From Lentzea xinjiangensis (GTDB taxonomy: Bacteria; Actinomycetota; Actinomycetes; Mycobacteriales; Pseudonocardiaceae): a stretch of 64,000 bases of DNA. The notes beneath the pieces were generated by a model. It was not told the DNA's origin, did not search any database, and worked only from the letters and a program-made list of their open reading frames with translations. Position numbers and translations under genes: made by a program. Shown one piece after another: positions 42,041 to 51,380 of the stretch. The DNA lies in the NCBI RefSeq assembly GCF_900110955.1, contig NZ_FOFR01000011.1:124001-188000 (forward strand), in the 5' to 3' direction. The stretch's first letter is position 1; every line of letters starts with the position of its first letter.

Positions 42041-43201
42041 ATGCGCAAAACAGCGACCCTGCTGGGTTCGGCGGTCGTGGTGGCGGCCTTCGCGGCACCC
42101 GTCACCGCGGCGGCCGGCGAGATCCGCGTCTCCCCTGGCGAGAACATCGCGGGCAGCTTCATCGTGAAGCTCGAGGACGACCGCGTCACCGCGAGCGCGC
42201 AGGCGCTCGGTTCGCGGTTCGGCGGTCAGGTCGGTCACGTCTACGACGCGGTGTTCAAGGGCTTCTCGGTCAGGATGAGCGACGCGCAGGCGCGCAGACT
42301 CGCCGCCGACCCCTCGGTCGAGTACGTCGAACGCGACCAGGTCGTCCGCGTCCAGGCGACCCAGGTCAACCCGCCGTCGTGGGGCATCGACCGGATCGAC
42401 CAGCGCAACCTGCCGCTCGACCAGCGCTACAGCTACAACTCGACCGGGTCCGGTGTGAACGCCTATGTGATCGACACGGGCCTGCGGACCTCGCACCAGG
42501 CGTTCGGCGGCCGGGCGCGCAACGGCTACGACTTCGTGGACAACGACGCCGTCGCGCAGGACGGCAACGGCCACGGCACGCACGTGGCGGGCACCATCGC
42601 GGGCGCGCAGCACGGCGTGGCGAAGGCGGCGACCGTGTACGGCGTCCGGGTGCTCAACAACTCGGGCTCCGGCACCATCGCCGGTGTCGTCGCGGGCGTG
42701 AACTGGGTGGCGAACAACCACGTCAAGCCCGCCGTGGCGAACATGTCGCTCGGCGGTGGCGCCAACACCTCGCTCGACAACGCCGTGCAGGGCGCGATCA
42801 CCCGCGGCGTGACGTTCGCGGTCGCGGCCGGCAACTCCAACACCAACGCGGCGAACACCTCGCCCGCCCGCGTGGCCGCGGCGCTGACCGTGGGCTCGAC
42901 CGACCGCAACGACGCGCGTTCGTCGTTCTCCAACTACGGTGCGGTGGTCGACGTCTTCGCGCCCGGCAGCGGCATCACGTCCGCCTGGCACACCAGCGAC
43001 ACGGCCACGAACACCATCTCCGGCACCTCGATGGCGTCCCCGCACGTCGCCGGCGTGGTGGCGCGGTACCTGCAGGGCAACCTGAACGTGACGCCCACCC
43101 AGGTGGCGGCCGCGATCACCGCCAACGCCACCAACGGCAAGGTGACCAACCCCGGCGCCGGCACGACGACCAGGCTCCTGCACTGGCCGCCCACGAGCTG
43201 A
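42041..43201 (+). CDS. Secreted S8 serine peptidase (first of three)
   Basis: Subtilase of 386 aa with a Sec signal peptide (MRKTATLLGSAVVVAAFAAPVTAAA) and an inhibitor I9-type propeptide (GSFIVKLEDDRV...VEYVERDQVV). The catalytic triad is Asp145 (VIDTG), His178 ([10 protein letters not shown]) and Ser330 (SGTSMASPHVAG), with oxyanion Asn265 (AAGN). The mature enzyme should be an extracellular protease of the alkaline/proteinase K type. ATG 42041 follows a purine-rich AACAGGA. It is the first of a tandem set with 43274 and 44457 and is followed by its own terminator. Confidence 0.94.
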   Translation: MRKTATLLGSAVVVAAFAAPVTAAAGEIRVSPGENIAGSFIVKLEDDRVTASAQALGSRFGGQVGHVYDAVFKGFSVRMSDAQARRLAADPSVEYVERDQVVRVQATQVNPPSWGIDRIDQRNLPLDQRYSYNSTGSGVNAYVIDTGLRTSHQAFGGRARNGYDFVDNDAVAQDGNGHGTHVAGTIAGAQHGVAKAATVYGVRVLNNSGSGTIAGVVAGVNWVANNHVKPAVANMSLGGGANTSLDNAVQGAITRGVTFAVAAGNSNTNAANTSPARVAAALTVGSTDRNDARSSFSNYGAVVDVFAPGSGITSAWHTSDTATNTISGTSMASPHVAGVVARYLQGNLNVTPTQVAAAITANATNGKVTNPGAGTTTRLLHWPPTS

Positions 43202-43218
43202 GCGCCTCCGGAGATGTG

Positions 43219-43249
43219 CGGCCCCGGTTCCGGTGAACCGGGGCCGTTT
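43219..43249 (+). terminator. Terminator after the first subtilase
   Basis: A perfect 12-bp stem, CGGCCCCGGTTC at 43219-43230 with its complement at 43235-43246, has a 4-nt loop and is followed by TTT. It separates the first and second subtilase genes, implying separate or attenuated expression. Confidence 0.82.
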
Positions 43250-43273
43250 CCCTGCGAAGGAAGGAAATCGCCC

Positions 43274-44347
43274 GTGAGAGCCCTGCTTGCGGCCGCCGCA
43301 CTGGCGGCAGCGGTCGTGGTCGCCCCGGCGTCCGCGGTCACGTCCTCGTACATCGTCGTCCTGCGCGACGGTGCCGTCTCCACGTTCAGCGGTGCCGTCG
43401 AGCACCGGTACTCCAGCGCGCTCAACGGTTTCAGCGCCCGGCTGACCGCACAGCAGCTGCGCGCGCTCAAGGCCGACCCGAACGTGTCCCATGTGGAGCG
43501 CGACGGGGTCGTGCACGCCAACGGCGTGCAGCTCGCCCCGCCGTGGGGCCTGGACCGGATCGACCAGCGCGCGTTGCCGCTGGACCAGCGCTACGAGTAC
43601 ACGAGCACCGGCCGCGGCGTGAACGTCTACGTGATCGACACCGGTCTTCGCGTCACGCACGAGGACTTCGGCGGTCGCGCCCGCAACGGCTGGGACACCG
43701 TCGACGACGACGCGGTCGCGCAGGACGACAACGGGCACGGCACGCACGTCGCCGGAATCGTCGCCGGCACCCGGCACGGCGTGGCCAAGCAGGTGACCGT
43801 GTGGGGCGTGCGGGTGCTGAACGGCTCCGGCAGCGGCACGATCTCCGGCGTGATCGCGGGCGTGGACTGGGTGACGCGCAACGCCGTGAAGCCCGCGGTG
43901 GCGAACATGTCGTTGGGTGGCAGCGCTTCCACGGCACTGGACACCGCGGTCAAGAGGTCGGTCGACTCGGGCGTCTCCTACACCGTCGCCGCCGGCGGCG
44001 GCAACACCGACCCCGCGGGCTCGTCGCCGCAGCGGGTGTCGCAGGCGATCTGCGTGGGAGCGCTCACGCAGAACGACACCAAGTCGTCCTCGTCCAACTC
44101 CGGGCCGCTGGTGGACATCTGGGCACCGGGCGTCGGCATCCCGTCCGCCTGGCACACCGGTGACTCGGCGACCGCGACGCTGAGCGGCTCGTCGATGGCC
44201 GCACCGCACGCGGCCGGGGTCGCCGCGCGGTACCTGGAGCTCAACCGCGCCGCCACGCCGGAACAGGTGGAACGCGCGCTGGTTACCACGGGCACCGCGG
44301 GTACGCCACCCGTCACTCGTCTCCTCCACTGGCCGCCATCTCTGTGA
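43274..44347 (+). CDS. Secreted S8 serine peptidase (second), altered oxyanion hole
   Basis: Subtilase paralogue of 357 aa. GTG 43274 opens a signal peptide ([20 protein letters not shown]) and a short I9 propeptide. Asp122, His155 and Ser307 ([12 protein letters not shown]) keep the triad. The segment equivalent to AAGN of its neighbours reads AAGGGN, so the oxyanion-hole position is Gly242 instead of Asn. The usual SFSNYG before the last catalytic block is replaced by SSSNSG. It may have reduced or changed activity. A purine-rich AAGGAAGGAAA lies upstream. Confidence 0.9.
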   Translation: MRALLAAAALAAAVVVAPASAVTSSYIVVLRDGAVSTFSGAVEHRYSSALNGFSARLTAQQLRALKADPNVSHVERDGVVHANGVQLAPPWGLDRIDQRALPLDQRYEYTSTGRGVNVYVIDTGLRVTHEDFGGRARNGWDTVDDDAVAQDDNGHGTHVAGIVAGTRHGVAKQVTVWGVRVLNGSGSGTISGVIAGVDWVTRNAVKPAVANMSLGGSASTALDTAVKRSVDSGVSYTVAAGGGNTDPAGSSPQRVSQAICVGALTQNDTKSSSSNSGPLVDIWAPGVGIPSAWHTGDSATATLSGSSMAAPHAAGVAARYLELNRAATPEQVERALVTTGTAGTPPVTRLLHWPPSL

Positions 44348-44395
44348 AAGTGAATTGTCCGGCGATGCAACGGCGTCTTAATCCGTAGGACGCCC

Positions 44396-44424
44396 TTGGC
44401 AGGAACCGGATCTCTCCATAGCGT
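44396..44424 (+). promoter_or_regulatory. Predicted promoter of the third subtilase
   Basis: TTGGCA at 44396-44401 and TAGCGT at 44419-44424 are separated by 17 bp, close to the actinomycete housekeeping form. The -10 context TCTCCATAGCGTCG recurs with one change before the secreted protein gene at 59417. Start-site mapping is lacking. Confidence 0.45.
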
Positions 44425-44456
44425 CGAAAGCGCTTCGTTCCCCTGCAAAGAACGGA

Positions 44457-45635
44457 ATGCGCATCATGACGCGAAAGATCCGGTTCCTGGCCGGTGCCGG
44501 TGCGGCGAGCCTCGCCGTGTCGGTTCTGATGGTCCCCTCGGCCGCCGCGGCGGAGGGTGAGGTGCTCTCGCTCGCCTCGCCCGACAAGATCGCCGGCAGC
44601 TTCATCGTGAAGCTGAAGGAGGGCAAGGGATCCTCGCACTCCCTGGCGTCGCGGTTCGGCGCGACCGTCGAGCGCGACTACGCGAGCTTCGGCGGCTTCA
44701 ACGTGAAGCTGTCGGAGAAGCAGGCCAAGCGCCTCGCCGCCGACCCGTCGGTCGAGTTCGTCGAGGCCGACCAGGTCGTGCGCACGCAGGCCACGCAGAC
44801 GAACCCGCCGTCGTGGGGTCTCGACCGCGTCGACCAGCGCGACCTGCCGCTCAACCAGTCCTACAGCTACACCTCGACGGGCTCGGGCGTGACCGCCTAC
44901 GTCGTCGACACCGGTGTGCGCATCAGCCACTCCACGTTCGGAGGCCGCGCCACCAACGGCCGTGACTTCGTCGACAACGACGCCGTCGCGCAGGACGGCA
45001 ACGGCCACGGCACGCACGTCGCGGGCACCATCGCGGGCTCGCAGTACGGCGTCGCGAAGGCCGCGCGCATCGTCGCCGTCCGCGTGCTCGACAACAACGG
45101 CTCCGGCACCCTCGCGGGCGTCGCGGCCGGCATCGACTGGGTGGCGGCCAACGCGGTCAAGCCGGCCGTCGCGAACCTGTCGCTCGGCGGCGGCGCCAAC
45201 ACCACGCTCGACACGGCCGTGCGCAACGCCGTCGCCAAGGGCGTGACGTTCGCGGTCGCGGCGGGCAACTCCAACGCCAACGCGTCCGGCTTCTCCCCGG
45301 CCCGCGTCACCGAGGCGATCACGGTCGGCTCCACCGACCGCACCGACGCCCGGTCGTCGTTCTCGAACTACGGCACCGTGCTCGACATCTTCGCGCCCGG
45401 CCGCGACATCACCTCGTCGTGGCACACCTCCGACACCGCCACCAGCACCATCTCCGGCACGTCGATGGCCACCCCGCACGTCGCGGGCGCCGCGGCCCGC
45501 TACCTGTCGACCAACCCCGGTGCGACGCCGGCCCAGGTCTCCTCGTACCTGGTCGGGCAGTCGACGCCGTCGAAGGTGACGAACCCGGGTTCGGGCTCGC
45601 CGAACCGCCTGCTGCACCTCGCGCCGAGCGCGTGA
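44457..45635 (+). CDS. Secreted S8 serine peptidase (third)
   Basis: Subtilase of 392 aa, most similar to the first of the set. The signal peptide runs to about residue 32 (SVLMVPSAAAA) and an I9 propeptide follows (GSFIVKLKEGKG...VEFVEADQVV). The triad is Asp141 (VVDTG), His174 ([10 protein letters not shown]) and Ser in SGTSMATPHVAG; the oxyanion Asn (AAGN) is present. The start may be ATG 44457 or ATG 44466. It has its own predicted promoter and a terminator at 45651, so it is probably expressed alone. Confidence 0.93.
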   Translation: MRIMTRKIRFLAGAGAASLAVSVLMVPSAAAAEGEVLSLASPDKIAGSFIVKLKEGKGSSHSLASRFGATVERDYASFGGFNVKLSEKQAKRLAADPSVEFVEADQVVRTQATQTNPPSWGLDRVDQRDLPLNQSYSYTSTGSGVTAYVVDTGVRISHSTFGGRATNGRDFVDNDAVAQDGNGHGTHVAGTIAGSQYGVAKAARIVAVRVLDNNGSGTLAGVAAGIDWVAANAVKPAVANLSLGGGANTTLDTAVRNAVAKGVTFAVAAGNSNANASGFSPARVTEAITVGSTDRTDARSSFSNYGTVLDIFAPGRDITSSWHTSDTATSTISGTSMATPHVAGAAARYLSTNPGATPAQVSSYLVGQSTPSKVTNPGSGSPNRLLHLAPSA

Positions 45636-45650
45636 GCTGACCGCACGGGG

Positions 45651-45680
45651 AGGGCCGCGACCGGAGGTCGCGGCCCTTTC
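45651..45680 (+). terminator. Terminator after the third subtilase
   Basis: A 12-bp perfect stem, AGGGCCGCGACC at 45651-45662 with its complement at 45666-45677, with a 3-nt loop and trailing TT lies 15 bp after the stop. Confidence 0.85.
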
Positions 45681-45891
45681 CGCGTCGTGGGGCGGTTTCC
45701 GCGATGCCGGGCGGCACCGCGCTGATCCACGGGCCGCCGGAGGACCGTCGCCACCACGTCGCGCAGGCGGCCTCTGGCCGCCCGGGACGTGGGCGGAAGC
45801 GGGGCCCGCCATCCGCCCTGCCTGAAAATGTGTCGGTGGCTCCGGCTAGCCTTGACGGCAAAGCTGACTTCGTCTACAAGGAGCCACCACC

Positions 45892-47676
45892 GTGTTGCGC
45901 ACGCACGAGGCCGGATCACTCCGGGCCGAGCACGCCGGGCAGTCCGTCACCCTCACCGGGTGGGTCGCCCGCCGGCGGGATCACGGCGGTGTCATCTTCA
46001 TCGACCTGCGCGACGCGTCCGGTGTGGCCCAGGTCGTGTTCCGCGAGGGCGAGATGGCCGAGCGCGCGCACCGGCTGCGCTCCGAGTACGTCGTCAAGGT
46101 CACCGGCGAGGTGAGCAGGCGTCCCGAGGGCAGCGAGAACCCCGACCTCGCGACCGGCGCGATCGAGGTCTACGTGAGCGACCTCGAGGTCCTCAACGAG
46201 GCCGCGCCGCTGCCGTTCCAGGTCGAGGCGGAGGGCGAGATCGGCGAGGAGGCCCGCCTCAAGCACCGCTACCTCGACCTGCGCCGCAGCGGCCCCGCCA
46301 AGGCCATCCGGCTGCGCAGCGAGGTCAGCCGCATCGCCCGCGAGGTGCTGCACGGCGAGAAGTTCGTCGAGGTCGAGACCCCGACCCTGACCCGCTCCAC
46401 GCCCGAGGGCGCGCGCGACTTCCTGGTGCCGGCGCGGCTGCGCCCCGGCTCCTGGTACGCGCTGCCGCAGTCGCCGCAGCTGTTCAAGCAGCTGCTCATG
46501 GTCGGCGGCCTGGAGCGCTACTACCAGATCGCGCGCTGCTACCGCGACGAGGACTTCCGCGCCGACCGCCAGCCGGAGTTCACCCAGCTCGACATCGAGA
46601 TGAGCTTCGTCGAGCAGGACGACGTCATCGCGCTGACGGAGAAGCTGCTCGCCGCGATCTGGAAGGAGACCAAGGGCGTCGAGCTGCCGCTGCCGTTCCG
46701 CCGCGTCTCCTACGCCGAGGCGATGTCGAAGTACGGCTCGGACAAGCCCGACCTGCGCTTCGAGCTGGAGCTGACCGAGCTCACCGAGTACTTCAAGGAC
46801 ACGACGTTCCGCGTGTTCCAGGCGCCGTACGTCGGCGCCGTCGTCATGCCGGGCGGCGCCTCGCAGCCGCGCCGCACGCTCGACGCGTGGCAGGAGTTCG
46901 CGAAGCAGCGCGGCCACAAGGGTCTCGCGTACGTGCTCATCGCCGAGGACGGCACGCTGGGCGGCCCGGTGGCGAAGAACCTCACCGACGCCGAGCGCGA
47001 CGGCCTGGCCAAGGCCGTCGGCGCCAACCCCGGCGACTGCGTCTTCTTCGCCGCGGGCGAGGCGCGCGACGCCCGTGCCCTGCTGGGTGCCGCCCGCGTC
47101 GAGATCGCGCACCGCGTCGGCCTGGTCGACGAGAACGCGTGGGCGTTCGCCTGGGTCGTCGACTTCCCGATGTTCGAGGCCGTCGACAAGCTCGAGGCGG
47201 GCGACGTCGCGGTCGGCGGTGGCAAGTGGACGGCGCTGCACCACGCGTTCACCTCGCCGACCCCGGAGTGGATCGACAACTTCGAGTCCGACCCGGGCAA
47301 CGCGCTGGCCTACGCCTACGACGTGATCCTCAACGGCAACGAGCTCGGCGGTGGCTCCATCCGTATCCACCGCGCGGACGTGCAGCAGCGCGCGTTCACC
47401 GTGATGGGCATCGGCGCCGAGGAGGCGCAGGAGAAGTTCGGCTTCCTGCTCGACGCGTTCAAGTTCGGCGCTCCGCCGCACGGCGGCATCGCGCTCGGCT
47501 GGGACCGCCTGTGCATGCTGCTCGCGGGCGTCGACTCGATCCGCGAGGTCATCGCGTTCCCGAAGAGCGGCGGCGGCTACGACCCGCTGACCGCGGCCCC
47601 GGCGCCGATCACCGCCCAGCAGCGCAAGGAAGCGGGCGTCGACGCCAAGCCGCAGGACAAGTCCGAGAAGGCCTGA
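45892..47676 (+). CDS. aspS: Aspartyl-tRNA synthetase, probably non-discriminating
   Basis: Class II synthetase of 594 aa with an N-terminal anticodon-binding OB domain ([26 protein letters not shown]), motif 2 ([27 protein letters not shown]), a bacterial GAD insertion domain, and motif 3 ([15 protein letters not shown]). The RDHGG sequence in the OB domain, with His where discriminating enzymes such as that of E. coli have Leu, is typical of non-discriminating AspRS that also charge tRNA-Asn for GatCAB. The GTG start follows AAGGAG at 45879-45884. A long hairpin follows at 47687. Confidence 0.95.
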   Translation: MLRTHEAGSLRAEHAGQSVTLTGWVARRRDHGGVIFIDLRDASGVAQVVFREGEMAERAHRLRSEYVVKVTGEVSRRPEGSENPDLATGAIEVYVSDLEVLNEAAPLPFQVEAEGEIGEEARLKHRYLDLRRSGPAKAIRLRSEVSRIAREVLHGEKFVEVETPTLTRSTPEGARDFLVPARLRPGSWYALPQSPQLFKQLLMVGGLERYYQIARCYRDEDFRADRQPEFTQLDIEMSFVEQDDVIALTEKLLAAIWKETKGVELPLPFRRVSYAEAMSKYGSDKPDLRFELELTELTEYFKDTTFRVFQAPYVGAVVMPGGASQPRRTLDAWQEFAKQRGHKGLAYVLIAEDGTLGGPVAKNLTDAERDGLAKAVGANPGDCVFFAAGEARDARALLGAARVEIAHRVGLVDENAWAFAWVVDFPMFEAVDKLEAGDVAVGGGKWTALHHAFTSPTPEWIDNFESDPGNALAYAYDVILNGNELGGGSIRIHRADVQQRAFTVMGIGAEEAQEKFGFLLDAFKFGAPPHGGIALGWDRLCMLLAGVDSIREVIAFPKSGGGYDPLTAAPAPITAQQRKEAGVDAKPQDKSEKA

Positions 47677-47686
47677 CGATCTTTTT

Positions 47687-47724
47687 GACGCGCGGGAGCA
47701 ACCCACCCGGTGCTCCCGCGCGTC
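47687..47724 (+). terminator. Hairpin after aspS
   Basis: Perfect 14-bp arms, GACGCGCGGGAGCA at 47687-47700 with its complement at 47711-47724, enclose a 10-nt loop. They begin 10 bp after the stop. There is no T-tract, as is common for actinobacterial terminators. Nothing else was recognised between here and the gene at 47962. Confidence 0.72.
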
Positions 47725-47961
47725 CCAGAGCATGAGACCGGTTCGCCCGATCGAGCAGCTACTTGATCGGTATTGAGGTGTGCGCCGCGAGTCAGCCGCT
47801 TGATCGGTGCGCAGTGGACGGCGGAAGGTGTTTCCACACGTCCACACCTCGGCGGGAGATCCGGGAACGCGGCGAGCCGTTGTCAACCAGTGGTGGTGGT
47901 CGCAGCCTGGCCGGATTGGCGTCGGTCGGGCTCGGCGACATGGGGAGTAGGGTCGGAGGGG

Positions 47962-49134
47962 ATGAGCGTGGAGATCACCGCGGGCTCTCCCGGAACGACT
48001 TCACCCGAGATCGTCGAAGCCGTCGGGGCCGCCGAGCGAGTACTGACCAGGCGACTGGGCGCACAGGTGCGCCTGGCGGACCCCGAGGCTCTCGGGGGTA
48101 CCGGTCGTTCCGTCGTCATCCGCGTGAGAGTCGCCGCCTCGCCGTTCTCCATGCCCCGCACGCTGGTCGTGAAGCGCTACCCGGCCGCGTCCGGTGACCG
48201 CGATCCGTGGGCCCACGAGGCCGTCAGCCACCAGCTCCTCACCGCCCTTCCCGCGGAAGAGCGCGCCGCGCCGGAGCTCTTCGCCCACGACGCGACGTCG
48301 CGCCTGGTCGTGCTGGAGGACCTGGGCCGCGCGCCGCGGCTCTCCGAGAAGCTCGACGCCAAGGACGCGCGCGCCGCGGAACGTGGCCTGCTGTCGTGGG
48401 CGCACGCCATGGGCCGCCTGCACGCCACGACGGCGGGCCGGGACGCCGACTTCGACGCGTTGATGCGCCGGGCGGGCGCGCAGTGCTGCCAGGACCCGAT
48501 CGCGGTCGACGTGCATGCGGCGATCGCGGGCTTACCGGCGCTGCTCTTCTCGACGCTGGGCGTCGAGATGTCCTCGCAGACCACCGACTTCGTCGCCGCT
48601 GCCGCCCGCGCGTTCAGCACCTCACGCCGCCGCGCGTTCAGCCCGTCGACGTCCTGCCCGGACAACCACCTGGTCACCTCGCGCGGTGTCCGGTTCGTCG
48701 ACTTCGAGGGCGGCTGCGTCCGCGACATCGTGTTCGACGCCGCGGCCCTGCGGGTGCCGTTCCCGTCCTGCTGGTGCGCGTGGGGCCTGCCGCCGGGGAT
48801 GTCCGAGGCCATGGTCGCCGCGTGGCGGGCGGAGGTCGGGTCGGTGTGGCCCGAGATGGACGACGACGCGGTGCTCTTGCCCCGGCTGCTGGAGGCCCAG
48901 CTCCTCTGGGTGTGGCTCGCGACGTGGCGGGCGCTCTCCAAGCCGATGCCGACCGTCGTGAACGCGCCGCCGCGCAGCGTCGTGCTGGCCGGCCGGTGGG
49001 TGCGGCTGCGGTCCGACGCGCTGGTCCTCGGCGAGAAGACGGTCGCCTCGCACGCGGACGCGGTCGTCGGCGCGCTGGTCGACCGCTACGGCGCCGAGGT
49101 GCTCGAACTCCCGCTTTACCCAGCATTTCGCTGA
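47962..49134 (+). CDS. Aminoglycoside phosphotransferase-fold protein
   Basis: A 390-aa kinase-like (APH/choline kinase fold) protein. The nucleotide-pocket strand with TLVVKRY, the VVLEDLG hinge, an SWAHAMGRLHA helix, and a catalytic-loop equivalent CPDNHL followed by VRFVDFEGG are seen. The Brenner motif is unusual: the typical HGDxxxxN is replaced by a Cys-Pro-Asp-Asn-His form. Activity and substrate are therefore uncertain. ATG 47962 has GGAGGGG at 47955-47961. Antibiotic resistance should not be inferred. Confidence 0.78.
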   Translation: MSVEITAGSPGTTSPEIVEAVGAAERVLTRRLGAQVRLADPEALGGTGRSVVIRVRVAASPFSMPRTLVVKRYPAASGDRDPWAHEAVSHQLLTALPAEERAAPELFAHDATSRLVVLEDLGRAPRLSEKLDAKDARAAERGLLSWAHAMGRLHATTAGRDADFDALMRRAGAQCCQDPIAVDVHAAIAGLPALLFSTLGVEMSSQTTDFVAAAARAFSTSRRRAFSPSTSCPDNHLVTSRGVRFVDFEGGCVRDIVFDAAALRVPFPSCWCAWGLPPGMSEAMVAAWRAEVGSVWPEMDDDAVLLPRLLEAQLLWVWLATWRALSKPMPTVVNAPPRSVVLAGRWVRLRSDALVLGEKTVASHADAVVGALVDRYGAEVLELPLYPAFR

Positions 49135-49187
49135 ACCGTTCCCGCACGGTCATTCCGGGCTCACCGGGCCCGCTGATCCTGGGGTAT

Positions 49188-49964
49188 GTGCTGGTGTTAC
49201 TCGGTGACTCGACAGCCGTCGGGATAGGCGACCTCGTGCCCGGCGGCTGGCGCGGCTTCGGGCCGATCCTCGCGTCCGCCTTCGAGGACAACGGCTACCG
49301 CAACTACGCCGTCTCCGGCGCGCGGCTCGCCGACGTCCGGCGCGCCCAGCTGCCGCGGGCCCTGCGCGACAGGCCCAGCGCGGCCGTCGTCATCGCGGGC
49401 GTCAACGACACCCTGAGGTCGGACTTCTCCGTGCCGCGCATGCACGAGGACCTCGACCACATCTGCCGCGAGCTGACGGCCGCGGGCGTCTCCGTCGTGA
49501 CGGTGCGCTTCCACGACCAGGGCCGCGTGTTCAAGCTGCCCGGCAGGCTGCGGCGGGTGCTCAAGGACCGCATCGACGAGTACAACCGCGTGATCGACGT
49601 CGTCGTCGCCCGGCACGGTGTCCGGTGCGTCGACCTGCACACGCTGCCCGGCGCCTACGAGCTCCGGACGTGGGCCGTCGACCGGCTGCACCCGTCCGAG
49701 CGCGGTCACCGGTTGCTGGCGAGGGCCTTCGCCGCCGAGCTGCGCGCGGCCGGGCACGCCGTCGGCGACGTCAGCCTGGAGTGCTCCGGCGGCCGTGAGC
49801 TGACGGTGTGGCACCACATGGCGTGGCTGCTGGTGAAGGGGGTCCCGTGGCTGTGGCGGCGGGGCGCGGACCTGCTGCCGTTGCTGTGGGCCGGCGAGGC
49901 CGTGGACGAGGTGGTGGGGCCGGTGCCGGGCGAGGTGCTCCCCGCCGACACCGGCCGCCTCTGA
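49188..49964 (+). CDS. SGNH/GDSL hydrolase family protein
   Basis: A 258-aa SGNH-fold esterase. Block I is LLGDSTAVGIGD, block III is GVNDT, and block V is DRLHPSERGH, giving the Ser, Asp and His of the catalytic set. The C-terminal 50 residues (ELTVWHHMAWLLVKGVPWLWRRGADLLPLLW) are hydrophobic and may associate with the membrane. GTG 49188 (or GTG 49194) opens the first beta strand with no signal peptide. It is 53 bp after the kinase-fold gene and convergent with the histidine kinase. Confidence 0.86.
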   Translation: MLVLLGDSTAVGIGDLVPGGWRGFGPILASAFEDNGYRNYAVSGARLADVRRAQLPRALRDRPSAAVVIAGVNDTLRSDFSVPRMHEDLDHICRELTAAGVSVVTVRFHDQGRVFKLPGRLRRVLKDRIDEYNRVIDVVVARHGVRCVDLHTLPGAYELRTWAVDRLHPSERGHRLLARAFAAELRAAGHAVGDVSLECSGGRELTVWHHMAWLLVKGVPWLWRRGADLLPLLWAGEAVDEVVGPVPGEVLPADTGRL

Positions 49965-49988
49965 GGGGCTCTCCGGCCACGTGACGGC

Positions 49989-51380
49989 CTATCCCGGGCC
50001 GGTTGGGCGTTCGCGTGGTGCCGCTGCTCGCAGCGAGACGGTGAACGTCGTCCTGCCCGGTTCGCTCGTCACGGACACCTCGCCGTCGTGCGCGCCGACC
50101 ACGGCGGCCACGATCGCGAGCCCCAGGCCGGTGCCGCCCGCGGCACGCGACCGCGAGCTGTCGCCGCGGGCGAACCGTTCGAACACCTCCAGGCCGTGGG
50201 GGATGCCCGGCCCGTCATCGGTGACGGTCAGGTGGGCGCGTCCGTTGTGGACGGCCAGCCCGGTGGTCACCGTGGTGCCCGGCGGGGTGTGGGCGCGGGC
50301 GTTGGACAGCAGGTTGCCGATCACCTGGTGCAGCCGCGGCACGTCACCGGGGACGACCACGGGGTCCCGCGGCAGCGCGAGCTTCCACCGGTGGTCCGGG
50401 CCCGCGATCCGGGCGTCGCCGACGACGTCCAGCACCAGCCGGGAGAGGTCGACCTCCTCGCTGGCGAGCGGGCGGCCCGCGTCGAGGCGGGCCAGCAGGA
50501 GCAGGTCCTCGACCAGCGAGGTCATCCGCAGCGCCTCCGACTCGACCCGGCCCATCGCGTGCGCGACCTGCGGGGGCACGTCCCCGGCGCTGCGCCGGCT
50601 CAGCTCGGCGTACCCGCGGATGGCGGCGAGCGGCGTCCTGAGCTCGTGCGAGGCGTCGGCGACGAACTGCCGGACCCTGGTCTCGCTGGCGTGCCTGGCC
50701 TTGAGGGCCTCGTCGACGTGGCCCAGCATCCGGTTCAGCGCGAGGCCGACCTTGCCGACCTCCGTCGCCGGATCGGTGTCCTCCTCCGGCACGCGGTCGG
50801 CGAGCGCGACCTCGCCCTCGTGCAGCGGGAGCTCGGCGACGCGGGCCGCGGTGGCGGCGACCCGGTCCAACGGCACCAGAGCGCGCCGCACGACCACCCG
50901 GCCCGCCAGCGCGACCACCACCGAGCCCGCCACGATGAGGCCGGCGAGGATCCGGACCATCTGCCACACGACGTCCGTCACGGGTGCCAGCGACAGGCCC
51001 TTGATCCTCAGCCGGTCGGTGACCACGCGGAACTCGCCCGCCTCGCCCAGGTCGGCGGTGTGCGGTCCCGGCGGCCCGGACACCAGCACCGCGATCTCGT
51101 CCTCGGTGAGCGGGCGCGGGCGCTGCCAGCCGGGCAGCTCGACCGTGCCCTCCACGGTGCCGTCGAGGTGGATGACCGCGTTGACACCGGGGGAAGAGAA
51201 GGACGAACCGGGCGGCGGCGGCCGGAGGTTCGTGACCTCGCGGTCGAGGTTGGCCAGCAGGAACGAGTGCAGGGCGAGCACCGCGACCCCGCCGATCACC
51301 AGGCACAGCGCGGTGAGCAGGACGATCTGGCCGCAGACCAGCTTCGCCCGCAGCGTCCTAGGTCGCAGGCTTGAGGACAT
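49989..51380 (-). CDS. Sensor histidine kinase
   Basis: Membrane sensor kinase of 463 aa. TM1 (about 15-43), an extracytoplasmic loop of about 95 residues, TM2 (about 139-160) and HAMP precede the dimerisation domain with His245 in ASHELRTPLAAIRGY. The HATPase boxes are NLLSNARAHTP, DDGPGIP and GTGLGLAIV. It overlaps the 3' end of the upstream response-regulator gene by 23 bp, so the two are a cognate pair. The signal is unknown; the loop is Pro-rich with no recognised ligand motif. Confidence 0.93.
   Translation of the reverse strand: MSSSLRPRTLRAKLVCGQIVLLTALCLVIGGVAVLALHSFLLANLDREVTNLRPPPPGSSFSSPGVNAVIHLDGTVEGTVELPGWQRPRPLTEDEIAVLVSGPPGPHTADLGEAGEFRVVTDRLRIKGLSLAPVTDVVWQMVRILAGLIVAGSVVVALAGRVVVRRALVPLDRVAATAARVAELPLHEGEVALADRVPEEDTDPATEVGKVGLALNRMLGHVDEALKARHASETRVRQFVADASHELRTPLAAIRGYAELSRRSAGDVPPQVAHAMGRVESEALRMTSLVEDLLLLARLDAGRPLASEEVDLSRLVLDVVGDARIAGPDHRWKLALPRDPVVVPGDVPRLHQVIGNLLSNARAHTPPGTTVTTGLAVHNGRAHLTVTDDGPGIPHGLEVFERFARGDSSRSRAAGGTGLGLAIVAAVVGAHDGEVSVTSEPGRTTFTVSLRAAAPRERPTGPG

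Noticed and set aside
47962-49134. Aminoglycoside resistance gene.
   Set aside because: Only the broad kinase fold is shared and the catalytic loop is altered, so resistance is not supported.
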